From the NCBI RefSeq assembly GCF_012933365.1, contig NZ_JABBVZ010000034.1, positions 1 to 39,169 on the forward strand: 39,169 nt of DNA, in the 5' to 3' direction. Positions 1 to 7,994 of this stretch are shown one piece after another. The stretch is from Sulfobacillus harzensis (GTDB lineage: Bacteria > Bacillota > Sulfobacillia > Sulfobacillales > Sulfobacillaceae). The notes beneath the pieces were generated by a model. The model saw nothing but the letters and a program-made list of their open reading frames with translations. It did no database searches and was not told where the DNA came from. The position numbers and the translations under genes were made by a program. Within the stretch, counting starts at the first letter, position 1, and every line of letters starts with the position of its first letter.

Positions 1-77
1 GAATTGAATCAAAAATCTACGAGAGCAAGAGGATTCAACCAAAAAACTAAGGTAGGTGGGGACAGTTTGACGCTTAC
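1..77. mobile_element. Possible end of an IS66-type insertion sequence
   Basis: The stretch ends with GACAGTTTGACGCTTAC (61-77). IS66-family elements characteristically begin with GTAAGCG, so CGCTTAC at 71-77 would be the right terminus of such an element lying to the left of the window. No transposase sequence is inside the window and the other end cannot be seen. The next eight bases (78-85, TTTAATCC) would be the target duplication, which cannot be checked here. This rests on one short motif and is a weak call. Confidence 0.3.
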
Positions 78-92
78 TTTAATCCCTTTTAA

Positions 93-272
93 GCCATCCA
101 GTCTGGCACGTTTGTCGGGTTCCAGGAAGAACGCAGTGCCCTGCAACCCGGGGCCTCAGCATCCGACCCCGACGTGAATTCGAGCTATCTCTCGGCCATC
201 CTATCCGGATCGGGCGTGGGAACTGGAACCCCCGTGAGCCCCGCCCAACAAGGACAATATTCCGTGTTATAG
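93..272 (+). pseudogene. 3' remnant of an unidentified coding sequence
   Basis: One frame is open from 93 to the TAG at 270-272 and reads as plausible protein (for example FVGFQEERSALQPG, then a Ser/Gly-rich tail ending QGQYSVL). There is no start codon at its head, and an in-frame TAA stands at 90-92, just after the possible IS66 terminus. It therefore looks like the tail of a gene cut off by insertion or decay. The family is not recognised. It runs toward the convergent surface-protein gene and stops just before that gene's terminator. Confidence 0.3.
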
Positions 273-278
273 GCGATC

Positions 279-307
279 AAAAAGCGAGAACCGCCCCGAA
301 GGGCGGT
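279..307 (-). terminator. Rho-independent terminator of the first Ig-repeat ORF
   Basis: A 7-bp GC-rich stem (290-296 with 301-307, loop CGAA) is followed on the minus strand by CTCGCTTTTT. It sits 21 bp after the stop of the minus-strand ORF ending at 328. The 24 bases 284-307 recur exactly at 17131-17154 behind the paralogous ORF. Confidence 0.8.
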
Positions 308-327
308 CCTTGTATTTCCGTTGATGA

Positions 328-3294
328 TTAGCCGCTAACCGAAACGCTCGTGGCAGCGCTGGACGCAGTGTTCTGCGTCAACGTCAAGCTCGTCGCGCCA
401 GCGGTGTAGTTGACGGTGAACGTCCCGGTCACGTTCGCGTCGCTTTGCAACGCATTGGCAATCGCCGCAGCCACTTGGGCCGCAGTGTCGCCCGCCGAGA
501 CAGCTACGGGGGTAACTGTCGCTACCGTGGTAGCCCCGGACATGACGGTCACCGTCAGGTTGCCAGTGGCCGTTGCGCCCGAGCTCACCGTCAGGGTGTA
601 CACGCTCGGCGTAGCAGCCGTGGCCGCCGTCCCGCCACTGAAGGTCGCGGAACCAACCGCCAAGTTCGTGGAATCGCTTGAACTCAAGGTGGCAGAGTTG
701 GAGCCGGTCGAATCACTCAGTGTAACCGTTGAGCCCGACGACGTGGCACTAATGTTGGTCGAGTTGGTATTTGCGTTAATCGCCGATACCAACGTGCTTT
801 CACTGTCGAACTGATCCGCAGCCAAGGTGGAACCCGCAGCCTCGGCAGTGTAGGTCGTGCCGTTAACATCAACAGTTGCACCGGCAGCCGGGCTACCGTA
901 CGTGATCGTGTCCGTCGACGCGGTCGCGCTGGTGGCCGCGGCATACGGAGTCGTGGTCGTGCCACTGGCACTGACCCCGGTCGACGACGGCGCCCCGCTG
1001 ATCGCCTGGTTCGAGATGGCAACGTTCGACGCGCCATAGCCCGTCGTCACCGCACCTGCCATCAAGCTGACCGTAGCGCCAACCGGAAGGGCCGAACCCA
1101 AGGTCAACGTCACCGTCTGGCCGTTAATCGAATCCCCCGTAACGGTGTCACCCGATACCCCAAAGTCGCTCTGAACGGCGCTCTGAATCGCACTGTCGAA
1201 GGTCAGCGACACCGTGGAGCCTGACCCGGACGCGGATTCCAGTGCAGGATCCAAGGTGTTTAAGGCCAGTGTGGTTGGAGAGGTGGCGTTTCCACTAGTC
1301 GCGCCATCCACCCAAACCTGAATGGAGCCTTGGTTCGCGCCGATGGTGACGTATGGCACGTCGGCACCGCTAGCACTGGTCCGAATGCCCGTGACCCCAG
1401 AGACACCAATCGCTGCCTCAACCTCAGCTGCGGTCAGACCCACGGGGGCGCTGTTCGGCACGAGGTTTCCCCCGGCATCGGTGGTCTCAATGGTGAACGG
1501 TCCCACCACACCCGAACTGGTGAAGGTGTACGCGGTGTTCAATTCGCCCGAGGGGTTCAAGGTGCTAATCTGGGTCGGGGTGGTTCCACCGGTCACGTTA
1601 ATGGTCTGCGTCAGGACGGGCGCGGACGGGTTACTCAAGTCCGTAATGGTCAGTGTAGCCGATCCAGACTGTTCAGCGGTCACCGTCGGCAATGCAGCAC
1701 CCGCATTAAACGTCTCGGCCCCGTTGGTGGCGCCTGTGATGCTCAGGACATTGCTGTTGCTGGTGCTGATCTGCAGAGTGTCGCTGGAGTTGGCGTATTC
1801 ACCAATGGAGTTCAACGGATATGCGTAGATGCTCGTGCCGTTCGCAAGACCCAGCGCTTGGGTCAACGTCTGACCCGAGGTCATGGACGAGGGCAACGAC
1901 ACGTTATCCGCCGCCGTCGGGTAATTGCCGACCCCACCTGTTACAGTGGCACTGTTCAGCCCAATCGCGGTCGCATAGGATCCCGGGTTGACGACGGTAT
2001 TCGTCTCGGATGCTGCAGTGGTTTGGCTGTCGTACGAGGCGTCAAGCGTGAATGTGTTCCCCGCCGATGCCGTATTGGGCACTGAGACCGTCACACTCGC
2101 CACACCCTGCGCGTTGGTGTATACCACGTAGGGGTTGGTGCTCAACCAGTAGTCTCCTCCGTTGATGGTGGCTCCAGCCTGATTACCGTCGAAGTAGAAG
2201 TTCACGGGCTGGTTGGCCTCGCTCACGTTGTTACCCGCGGCATCCTGCAACTGGACCGAGTAGGTGACGGTCTTACCCGCCTCCACATTCTGGGCAGACT
2301 CTTGATTCGTGAACTGAGCTTGAGTGGCGGACCCCACTTGGAAGTTGTAGGTCGCCGTCTCCTTGGTGTTCAGGGTGGTGTCAGTGACGGTGATCGTCGC
2401 CGGGGAGGTCAACGCGCTGGCGTTAAACACCGCGAATTGCGCCTGACCCGTGCTCGCCGAGGTCTGCAAGGCACCATTAGTAATTGGGGTTCCCGGACCA
2501 TTGGCCGCCGAGTAGTTGTAGTAGTACAACGCCTCCGTGCCACCGTTGGCGGTGGTGCTGTCGGACAACGTCAGGTTGTCTTGCGCGGCCACTGCCGCAC
2601 CGCTTTGATCCTCAACTTGAACCGTGTAGACCGTATATTGCGTACCCTTGGGCAACGTTTTCCCGTCGACCGTGAAGGAGCTAGACAAAGTCTCGGTTTG
2701 GCTCGTCAACGCAAACTGCGAAGCCGGCGTGGTCTCTTCGCTCTGGATGGTGATCGGCTTGGACGTGAGGCCCGCTGCCGACGCCGACACTTGGATCGTC
2801 CCGGACTGACCATCCACCGAGTACACAGGCAAGGTGAAGTCGGAGGTCGGCGACACGTACTCACTCAACGTGGTAACGGGCGTACCACCGTTGTCGAACG
2901 AGCCCGGGCCAGTGATGGTGAAGGTCACGTAGGGCGCAGCGCCGCTAGTTAGCTGTTGACCTGCCTGGTCGTTGATGGCCACAGACACCGCGTCCTCGGT
3001 CGGGGTGTTGTTGCTAACGTCCGGAAGAGTGGGCGTCAAGCTAATGCTGGACTCGGTCGGGTTGGCATACGAGATCGTGGTGTCATTGTAGGAAATCGGC
3101 GACTCTGCAGTCCCACTGCCATTGCTGCCCGACGTCAACTCCGACGACGTGATGGTTTCGCCAGTGTTCGGGTTACTCTGCGGCGCGTTCAGCGTCACCG
3201 TCCCCACACCGTTGGTGAAGTTCACGTACACCCAATCATTGCTGCCATTACCGCTTCCACCGGTGAATGATCCACCCGCGGTCGGAATAATCAA
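328..3294 (-). CDS. Ig-repeat surface (S-layer/adhesin-like) protein, 5'-truncated
   Basis: This is a long Ser/Thr/Ala/Gly-rich protein without cysteine-rich or catalytic motifs, built of Ig-like beta modules. It aligns over most of its length with the ORF at 17175-20291, sharing for example TLSDSTTANGGTEALYYYNY and the NPxGELNTAYTF segment. Residues about 794-897 contain a DVNGTTYT...LVSAINAN pattern resembling the flagellin hook-IN motif; residues about 898-988 are a C-terminal repeat. The nominal start is a TTG with no ribosome site. Homology to the paralogue continues upstream of it to about position 3350 (VVDKNGNTVTNFNGSAK) and then breaks, with an in-frame TAA beyond. No signal peptide is encoded. 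It is therefore probably a truncated or silent copy of an exported surface protein rather than an expressed gene. Confidence 0.7.
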   Translation of the reverse strand: MIIPTAGGSFTGGSGNGSNDWVYVNFTNGVGTVTLNAPQSNPNTGETITSSELTSGSNGSGTAESPISYNDTTISYANPTESSISLTPTLPDVSNNTPTEDAVSVAINDQAGQQLTSGAAPYVTFTITGPGSFDNGGTPVTTLSEYVSPTSDFTLPVYSVDGQSGTIQVSASAAGLTSKPITIQSEETTPASQFALTSQTETLSSSFTVDGKTLPKGTQYTVYTVQVEDQSGAAVAAQDNLTLSDSTTANGGTEALYYYNYSAANGPGTPITNGALQTSASTGQAQFAVFNASALTSPATITVTDTTLNTKETATYNFQVGSATQAQFTNQESAQNVEAGKTVTYSVQLQDAAGNNVSEANQPVNFYFDGNQAGATINGGDYWLSTNPYVVYTNAQGVASVTVSVPNTASAGNTFTLDASYDSQTTAASETNTVVNPGSYATAIGLNSATVTGGVGNYPTAADNVSLPSSMTSGQTLTQALGLANGTSIYAYPLNSIGEYANSSDTLQISTSNSNVLSITGATNGAETFNAGAALPTVTAEQSGSATLTITDLSNPSAPVLTQTINVTGGTTPTQISTLNPSGELNTAYTFTSSGVVGPFTIETTDAGGNLVPNSAPVGLTAAEVEAAIGVSGVTGIRTSASGADVPYVTIGANQGSIQVWVDGATSGNATSPTTLALNTLDPALESASGSGSTVSLTFDSAIQSAVQSDFGVSGDTVTGDSINGQTVTLTLGSALPVGATVSLMAGAVTTGYGASNVAISNQAISGAPSSTGVSASGTTTTPYAAATSATASTDTITYGSPAAGATVDVNGTTYTAEAAGSTLAADQFDSESTLVSAINANTNSTNISATSSGSTVTLSDSTGSNSATLSSSDSTNLAVGSATFSGGTAATAATPSVYTLTVSSGATATGNLTVTVMSGATTVATVTPVAVSAGDTAAQVAAAIANALQSDANVTGTFTVNYTAGATSLTLTQNTASSAATSVSVSG

Positions 3295-3463
3295 CTTGGC
3301 CGACCCGTTGAAGTTGGTGACGGTGTTGCCGTTTTTGTCGACGACCGTCGTTGTCGATAAATTTTATCTCTTAACCTTAGGTTCTCCTGCTCTTGGTCGA
3401 CCCACGTCCTCTACCGTGAGGACCCGTATTGCGGTGAAGTAACAAGCATGTCGTTTATAGGGG

Positions 3464-3491
3464 AAAACAAAAATCCCGACCCATGGTCGGG
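3464..3491 (-). terminator. Terminator of the 85-aa gene
   Basis: The palindromic stem CCCGACC (3475-3481) pairs with GGTCGGG (3485-3491). On the minus strand it is followed by ATTTTTGTTTT. It lies 25 bp past the stop codon at 3517. Confidence 0.75.
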
Positions 3492-3516
3492 GTCGGGGCA
3501 TACATCGAAATCCGTA

Positions 3517-3774
3517 TCAATCGACGAACAGAACGTCCTTGCTGATCCATCCCCAACCGATTGCCAAGAACTCGGCCAATTTGGCCGGGTCGTCGTGGTA
3601 CAGAATTTCCGGCTCCTTGTCGAACAGCTTGTGCAACTGAGACAGATTCTCCGATAATTGGCGGTCCACAACGGACGGACTTCGGAACGTAAACAGCGCC
3701 CGTCGAATCGAACCGATCGTCATCACGACGCCCGGATCATCGAATTCCCTTCGGATGCCATCCATGAAATCCAT
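3517..3774 (-). CDS. 85-aa protein of unknown function, partner of the IS-split upstream gene
   Basis: The ATG at 3774 is preceded by a strong AAGGAGGG site. No family is recognised; the protein is soluble, charged and without membrane segments (ends GWGWISKDVLFVD). Joining the sequence across the ISL3 element shows that this gene's ATG overlapped the TAA of the DUF3990-like gene (TAATG) and that its ribosome site lies inside that gene's last codons. The two were thus a translationally coupled pair. By analogy with other two-gene ART-type loci this small protein could be a cognate inhibitor or accessory protein, which is inference only. With the IS in place it has lost its original upstream coupling and may rely on transcription from the IS or not be expressed. 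Confidence 0.7.
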   Translation of the reverse strand: MDFMDGIRREFDDPGVVMTIGSIRRALFTFRSPSVVDRQLSENLSQLHKLFDKEPEILYHDDPAKLAEFLAIGWGWISKDVLFVD

Positions 3775-3842
3775 TAGTTCCGTCCCTCCTTCTGTAAATC
3801 GTCCTCAAAAACACAATATGATAGGTTTTCGATTGCTGTCAA

Positions 3843-3877
3843 TGCTTCGGCGGCTCTAGGATGAAACCTGTGGGATC
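3843..3877. repeat. Left target duplication and left inverted repeat of the ISL3 element
   Basis: TGCTTCGGC at 3843-3851 is the target copy; 3852-3877 is the terminal repeat, beginning GGCTCTAGG and ending CTGTGGGATC. Confidence 0.9.
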
Positions 3878-5178
3878 GGCACCTTGACAATCGCAGAGGA
3901 AGGAAAAGAACGGAAGCACATCCAATCTGTGTGATCGCGACATCAAACGCAGAGGAGTGCTTCCTATGAATCAGCCTATCCTAAATCTCTTAGAACTCCA
4001 AGGGGTCGACGTCATCGACATCGACGACGCACCGAATGGCGGAAAAATTGTCGAGATTGTGTGTCACCGACCGGAGCCCTGTCCTTGCGGACATGGAGCG
4101 TGGCATCGGCATGGCCGTCTGGCACCCCGTCAAGTCAGCCACCAGTGGGTGGGCGTGCGTTGGGTCCACCTGCGGTGGACGCCGCAGCGATGGCGCTGTA
4201 CCGCCTGCCGGCGCACCGTGGTCGACCGTCCGGGACAGTTGCGACCCTGGCAAAGATTGACGCCGGTCGCGCAAGCGGCCGCTCTATTGGCTTTGCAACG
4301 CGGGAGCTTTCGCGGCACGGCCGCAATGTTGGGCGTGGGGCCCGGGGTCCTGCGTCGCTTGGTGGACCGGGTGGTGCCCCTCGAAACGCCGAACTGGTGG
4401 GACGTCCCCGGCGATATCGTGCTGAGCGTGGATGAGCACAGCTTTCGTGGAACCGATTTGTGCATCACTCTCGCGATGCAGGCTCCCGTGCGCCGTTTGA
4501 TTACGATCCTTACGGACGACCGCATCCACACGTGGGACGCGTGGTGGCAAACCGTGCCCGCGTCTGCGCGGGAGCGCGTGCGCGTCGGCACGTGCGACCT
4601 CAAAGCAGGCTATCGTAAGGCCTTCGAACGTTGGGGCTCCGACCAACTGCGCGTGGTTGTCGATCCGTTTCACGTCGTTCACGACGCAAATCGGCGGCTC
4701 GATGACATCCGACGGTTGGAACAACAAGAAACCGGCCACGCCATCCCACGCTGGCCGTTGGTCAAGGCGCAAGAACGGCTCACGCCGCGGCAAGCCGCGG
4801 CCCTGACGCGTATTCGACAACAATTCCCGGCACTCGGTGCGCTCCATGCGCTGAAAGAGAGTCTCCGGGACTTCTGGGCTCAACCGACCCGAGCCAATGC
4901 CGAACAGCATCTCTCCCGTTGGCTGATCAATGCGGATGCATGCGACCACGCCGAAGGCCGCGTCTGGGCCAACCTCATTCGTCGGTGGAAGCCGACGCTC
5001 TTAGCGCATTGGGATCAACCCGAACGATGGACCAACGGCTACCTCGAAGGGTTGCACACGAAAATGAAACAGCTCAAACGCGTGAGCTATGGCTTTCGCA
5101 ATCGCGATCGCTATCGCCGGAAGATGTTGCTGGGATTCTTACCGTCCTCAGGGATCCCACAGTTATTGACATAGTGCC
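3852..5178 (+). mobile_element. ISL3-family insertion sequence, complete
   Basis: A 1327-bp element with one transposase gene. The 26-bp imperfect terminal inverted repeats (3852-3877 and 5153-5178, 19 of 26 matching) both carry CTGTGGGATC on their inner side. The flanks repeat TGCTTCGGC exactly (3843-3851 and 5179-5187); ISL3 elements normally duplicate 8 bp, so the ninth match is probably chance. The intact ORF, good repeats and exact duplication indicate a recent and possibly still active insertion. It has split the DUF3990-like gene. Confidence 0.92.
3966..5174 (+). CDS. ISL3-family DDE transposase
   Basis: This is a 402-aa cut-and-paste transposase acting on the flanking inverted repeats. 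The layout is typical of the family. An N-terminal zinc-binding region has CPCG plus a later CTAC pair, and a helix-turn-helix region follows around QRGSFRGTAAMLGVG. The DDE catalytic core shows Asp in LSVDEHSF, Asp in VVVDPFHVVHDAN and Glu in NGYLEGLHTKMKQLKR, a hallmark ISL3 string. The ATG at 3966 is preferred over the GTG at 3957 because AGAGGAG lies 9 bp before the ATG and overlaps the GTG. Length is normal and no frameshift is seen, so the enzyme is probably functional. Confidence 0.95.
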   Translation: MNQPILNLLELQGVDVIDIDDAPNGGKIVEIVCHRPEPCPCGHGAWHRHGRLAPRQVSHQWVGVRWVHLRWTPQRWRCTACRRTVVDRPGQLRPWQRLTPVAQAAALLALQRGSFRGTAAMLGVGPGVLRRLVDRVVPLETPNWWDVPGDIVLSVDEHSFRGTDLCITLAMQAPVRRLITILTDDRIHTWDAWWQTVPASARERVRVGTCDLKAGYRKAFERWGSDQLRVVVDPFHVVHDANRRLDDIRRLEQQETGHAIPRWPLVKAQERLTPRQAAALTRIRQQFPALGALHALKESLRDFWAQPTRANAEQHLSRWLINADACDHAEGRVWANLIRRWKPTLLAHWDQPERWTNGYLEGLHTKMKQLKRVSYGFRNRDRYRRKMLLGFLPSSGIPQLLT

Positions 5179-5694
5179 TGCTTCGGCCGTTCCAAACCAA
5201 AATTGATCGTGCTCATAAGTTCGGGTACCTCTCTTTGGCGTGATCGTGGCTAACAATGCCTCATCGTCGCCGGTCCTTCTGACTTCCTCCACGCGTTCGG
5301 TTAACCCATCTCCGCATCTACCAAAAATCCACTGAAACTCCAACGGCTCGCCGCTCCAACGTCCTTGTTTAAGGATATCCAACCACTCGCGATTGTAATC
5401 TGGAAGAATCTTGGCAGGCGAAATCTCCTTGAGCCGCGTTCCTGACACGGTGCATGTCACCAAAAGCGGTCGACCACCCAAAAGTTCTGCCATTCTCGCC
5501 GCATAGCGCCGCGCCTGTTTCTCCTCGGTTGTCGTGTAAAAACCACTACCGAAATCCCGGACCTTTTTCATTTTCGGCGGCGGAAGAATTCCCTTTTGCT
5601 CAAAAGATGATTGATAAATATCGGACGTCCCATGAAAGACAACAAATGAGTCCGGGATGTCCAGCGGAGTCCGCCACACGTTAAAGTATCCCAT
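5074..5694 (-). pseudogene. DUF3990-like (ADP-ribosyltransferase-fold) gene, 3' end replaced by ISL3
   Basis: The N-terminal part carries FHGT (residues about 20-23) and DFGSGFYTTTEEKQARRYA, which matches the HG(T/S)...DFGxGFYxT...QA pattern of DUF3990 proteins, a family with an ART-like fold often seen in toxin-type loci. Only residues 1-172 are native. The last 34 codons (5074-5178) are read from the IS. Removing the IS and one target copy restores the frame: 22 more residues (LTAIENL...QKEGRN) and a TAA overlapping the ATG of the 85-aa gene, giving an original protein of 194 aa. No strong ribosome site precedes the ATG at 5694. Whether the chimeric protein is active is unknown. The toxin-like role is inferred from the fold pattern. 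Confidence 0.7.
5153..5187. repeat. Right inverted repeat and right target duplication of the ISL3 element
   Basis: 5153-5178 is the terminal repeat (GATCCCACAG inward, AGTGCC at the tip); TGCTTCGGC at 5179-5187 is the second target copy. The repeat overlaps the last codons of the transposase. Confidence 0.9.
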
Positions 5695-5800
5695 TTAATC
5701 ACCAAGGATACTTTACCAGAGGCGTCCATTCGGAACCACTACGAGACAAATGGATCGGCCCGGCTCCCGGCTTCACCAGCGACTAAGTGCCAGCGCACAT

Positions 5801-6355
5801 TTACGCTCGCCCTTGCAACCCTCGATAAAGGGTGGCCCGGGACACGCGTAGCGCTTCTGCAATCTCCGCGACACTGCTCTCTCCCGCAGTCATAAGCTGC
5901 CGGGCCATATGTACCTGTTCTGGAGTCAGTCTCCGGGGTCGTCCCCCGACGCGACCTCTGGCCCGCGCCGAAGCCAATCCAGCGTTGGTTCGTTCGCGAA
6001 TTAAGGCGCGCTCAAATTCCGCCAACGCGCCAAAGATATGGAAGATCAGCTGACCGCCAGCCGTAGTCGTGTCCATCGCCTCTTGGAGGCTGTGGAAGCC
6101 CACGCCTTGGTCTTGCAATTGACCGACAACCTCAATCAGATGGGCCAGCGAGCGGCCCAAGCGGTCCAGACGCCATACGACCAATACATCGCCCTGGCGG
6201 GCGTATTCAAGCGCTTCTGTTAGTCCCGGGCGGTCGGCCAAACTCCCACTCATGACATCACGGAAAACTTTTTCGCATCCGGCATGGCGCAGCGCATCCT
6301 CCTGCAGAGCCAAAGTTTGATCACCGGTGGACACCCGTGCGTACCCGATGAACAT
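5801..6355 (-). CDS. Serine recombinase (resolvase/invertase family)
   Basis: A 184-aa protein of normal small-resolvase size. It opens MFIGYARVSTGDQ, with the nucleophilic serine in RVST at residue 9, has the conserved WRLDRLGRS block, and later AEFERALIRERTNAGL in the long helix. A C-terminal helix-turn-helix (AEIAEALRVSRATLYRGL) binds the recombination site. Two ATGs compete: GAGGGGG lies about 7 bp before the second one (6355), so that start is chosen over 6361. It stands at the left side of the mobile region and probably resolves or inverts DNA of the element; its site is not identified. Confidence 0.92.
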   Translation of the reverse strand: MFIGYARVSTGDQTLALQEDALRHAGCEKVFRDVMSGSLADRPGLTEALEYARQGDVLVVWRLDRLGRSLAHLIEVVGQLQDQGVGFHSLQEAMDTTTAGGQLIFHIFGALAEFERALIRERTNAGLASARARGRVGGRPRRLTPEQVHMARQLMTAGESSVAEIAEALRVSRATLYRGLQGRA

Positions 6356-6774
6356 GACCATTCCCCCTCAAGTCGATTGTCTCGAAACTCATGGATCATG
6401 CCCATTATGAGACGAACATTTTGCGACAAGTTTTGAGAACGAACCCATGCGGCTTTGCGCGTCACGATCGGCGTCCAAAGGCGATCCTCAAAAACGACCA
6501 TTTTTGAGACAACGGGCATGCACCGCAAGTCGCTAGCCATCAACTTGGCGATTTCATAACCATCACCAGCGAAATGGAACTGCTTCGCCTTGTCATAACT
6601 TATTTCATGTTTCATGCGCGGTCTTGCGCCCAACCGTGTCAAAGCCTTATGCCAAGGGTGTAAGCCGACAAAACGGCCGAAATCCATCCGAATTTCTGGA
6701 GTTCGCGTTTGATAATACGGCCAACCCTTGCAACCCAAAACCAAGCGCGAATGAACCTGAAAAGACTGCGGCAA
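6250..6774 (-). pseudogene. Unidentified ORF, probably a remnant
   Basis: A minus-strand frame open from a TTG at 6774 down to 6250 gives convincing protein-like sequence from about 6760 to 6370 (for example RMDFGRFVGLHPWHKALTRL and SYDKAKQFHFAGDGYEIAKL), then runs into the start of the recombinase gene. There is no good ribosome site. A second overlapping frame (6647-6922) is also open and hydrophobic (HIGIVAAVFSGSFALGFG), which may mean one gene with a frameshift. No family is recognised. Its 3' part overlaps the recombinase by about 105 bp, suggesting truncation when the recombinase arrived. Base composition is less GC-rich than in the neighbours. Confidence 0.3.
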
Positions 6775-6875
6775 CGATCCCGATGTGACCGCAAATCAAA
6801 CGTCGTATTTCGATGAAGGCCACGAGTTCATCGAAATGCAACAACACATTTGAGATTGATACCAGACAACTCCTA

Positions 6876-7862
6876 CTACTTTTCCGACTCTTCGAGAATA
6901 CGCGCGATTTGGCTCTTCGCATCGCCTGAGAGGTTATCCCACTTGCTCACCAAGTGGGCTAGAAACGTATCCTGTCTGACCTTTGTAATACCAGGGTGTT
7001 GGTCCTCCAAATATCCCCACACCACTCGAGCTATCCCCTCCGCGTCGTTTACCGGTGCTTCTCGCCTGGCCTCCTTGGTACTCCGGCGCGCGAGTTCTCT
7101 CACGTCGGGAATGGTCCATTTCACGCGCCGGACATCGCTTCGATAGGGGCCTAAGACAAGTTCCTCGAACGCCTGACGATGGGTTTTCACCGCCCGCGAT
7201 AATTGGTCGTAATCGTCTTTAGCGTGCCACGGTCGCTCACAACGTACGGCGGATACTCTAGCCATGATAAAAGCGAACCCCAACAAATCTGCCAAGTCCC
7301 CACCTATCGCATGCGTAAGCGCCCATAACCATGCCCCAGGGAGTCGATTCAAATTCCTCATACGTACAATGGATTCCCACATATCGGGGACGTATCCTTG
7401 TGACTCTAAAACATTCCACTCTTCACCAGTAACGGATAACGCACCCCACAAGTCCGACCAACGCTTTGCCGCCGCGTCGATGGATACTCCTTGAGATTCG
7501 CGAACCACTCGTAAGTACGCACCACCCTGCCGCTGCCACCAAAGACCTTGAAATGCCGCCAGTTGAATCCGGTCAAATAGCGCATCCGTTCCCACATCAA
7601 TCATGTCGCGTTCGAAATATCCCGCAATCACCGCAATCCCCAGCACCGGCAAGCCGGTTGCTGCCGCAACGCTGTGGATGACCTCCGGGCGTGGTCGGCT
7701 ACTTCGACGGGCACGCGACTCGAGTGTGGCCAGGGTGGACCTTGGCAACTGCGCCCGGTCTGCCAGCTCCGAAATGGTCCACCCACGGCCTTCTCGGGTA
7801 ATTTGCAACCACGCGCCAAAGCTCGGGGCGATGTCGGGATTCAATGCGCTCTCTCCAATCAT
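6876..7862 (-). CDS. XRE-family transcriptional regulator (328 aa)
   Basis: The N-terminal helix-turn-helix of the XRE/Cro type lies at about residues 13-65 (FGAWLQITREGRGWTISELA...LPRSTLATLESR). A long C-terminal part of unknown family follows. The ATG at 7862 is chosen because GGGG stands 6 bp before it; an ATG at 7874 and upstream codons lack such a site. The gene is divergent from the replication-type gene at 7995. The shared intergenic region carries repeated GCAC motifs that are natural candidates for its operators, so it probably controls element copy number or maintenance (inference). Confidence 0.8.
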   Translation of the reverse strand: MIGESALNPDIAPSFGAWLQITREGRGWTISELADRAQLPRSTLATLESRARRSSRPRPEVIHSVAAATGLPVLGIAVIAGYFERDMIDVGTDALFDRIQLAAFQGLWWQRQGGAYLRVVRESQGVSIDAAAKRWSDLWGALSVTGEEWNVLESQGYVPDMWESIVRMRNLNRLPGAWLWALTHAIGGDLADLLGFAFIMARVSAVRCERPWHAKDDYDQLSRAVKTHRQAFEELVLGPYRSDVRRVKWTIPDVRELARRSTKEARREAPVNDAEGIARVVWGYLEDQHPGITKVRQDTFLAHLVSKWDNLSGDAKSQIARILEESEK

Positions 7863-7918
7863 AGTTTTCCCCATTGTATCCCATTGCCGACAAGAGACCA
7901 CACATTTCAAAAACTAAG

Positions 7919-7947
7919 TTGCACTACGTCGCACCAAATAGTATACT
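7919..7947 (+). promoter_or_regulatory. Sigma-70-type promoter for the 7995 gene
   Basis: TTGCAC (7919-7924), a 17-bp spacer and TATACT (7942-7947) form a near-consensus promoter reading right. The -35 box is embedded in the first copy of the repeated GCAC element, so a bound regulator would occlude polymerase. AGTATACT is itself palindromic. Confidence 0.7.
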
Positions 7948-7982
7948 GAACGCCGACGAGTATTGTCGCACTATGTCGCACT
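7919..7982. promoter_or_regulatory. Putative operator pair of the divergent XRE/replication genes
   Basis: Two related 16-bp elements, TTGCACTACGTCGCAC (7919-7934) and TCGCACTATGTCGCAC (7966-7981), match at 14 of 16 positions in the same orientation, 47 bp apart. Each contains two GCAC cores exactly 10 bp apart. One copy covers the -35 box and the other lies just downstream of the expected transcription start. Binding by the neighbouring XRE protein is inferred from position. Confidence 0.6.
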
Positions 7983-7994
7983 GGAGATGAAAAG

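Noticed and set aside
1322..2952. Plus-strand ORFs (168-251 aa) across the first Ig-repeat gene
   Set aside because: They are low-complexity shadows of the minus-strand repeat protein, and similar shadows recur opposite the second paralogue.
4130..4949. Long antisense ORFs inside the transposase gene
   Set aside because: Shadow frames of a GC-rich coding gene; the plus-strand frame has the full ISL3 motif set.
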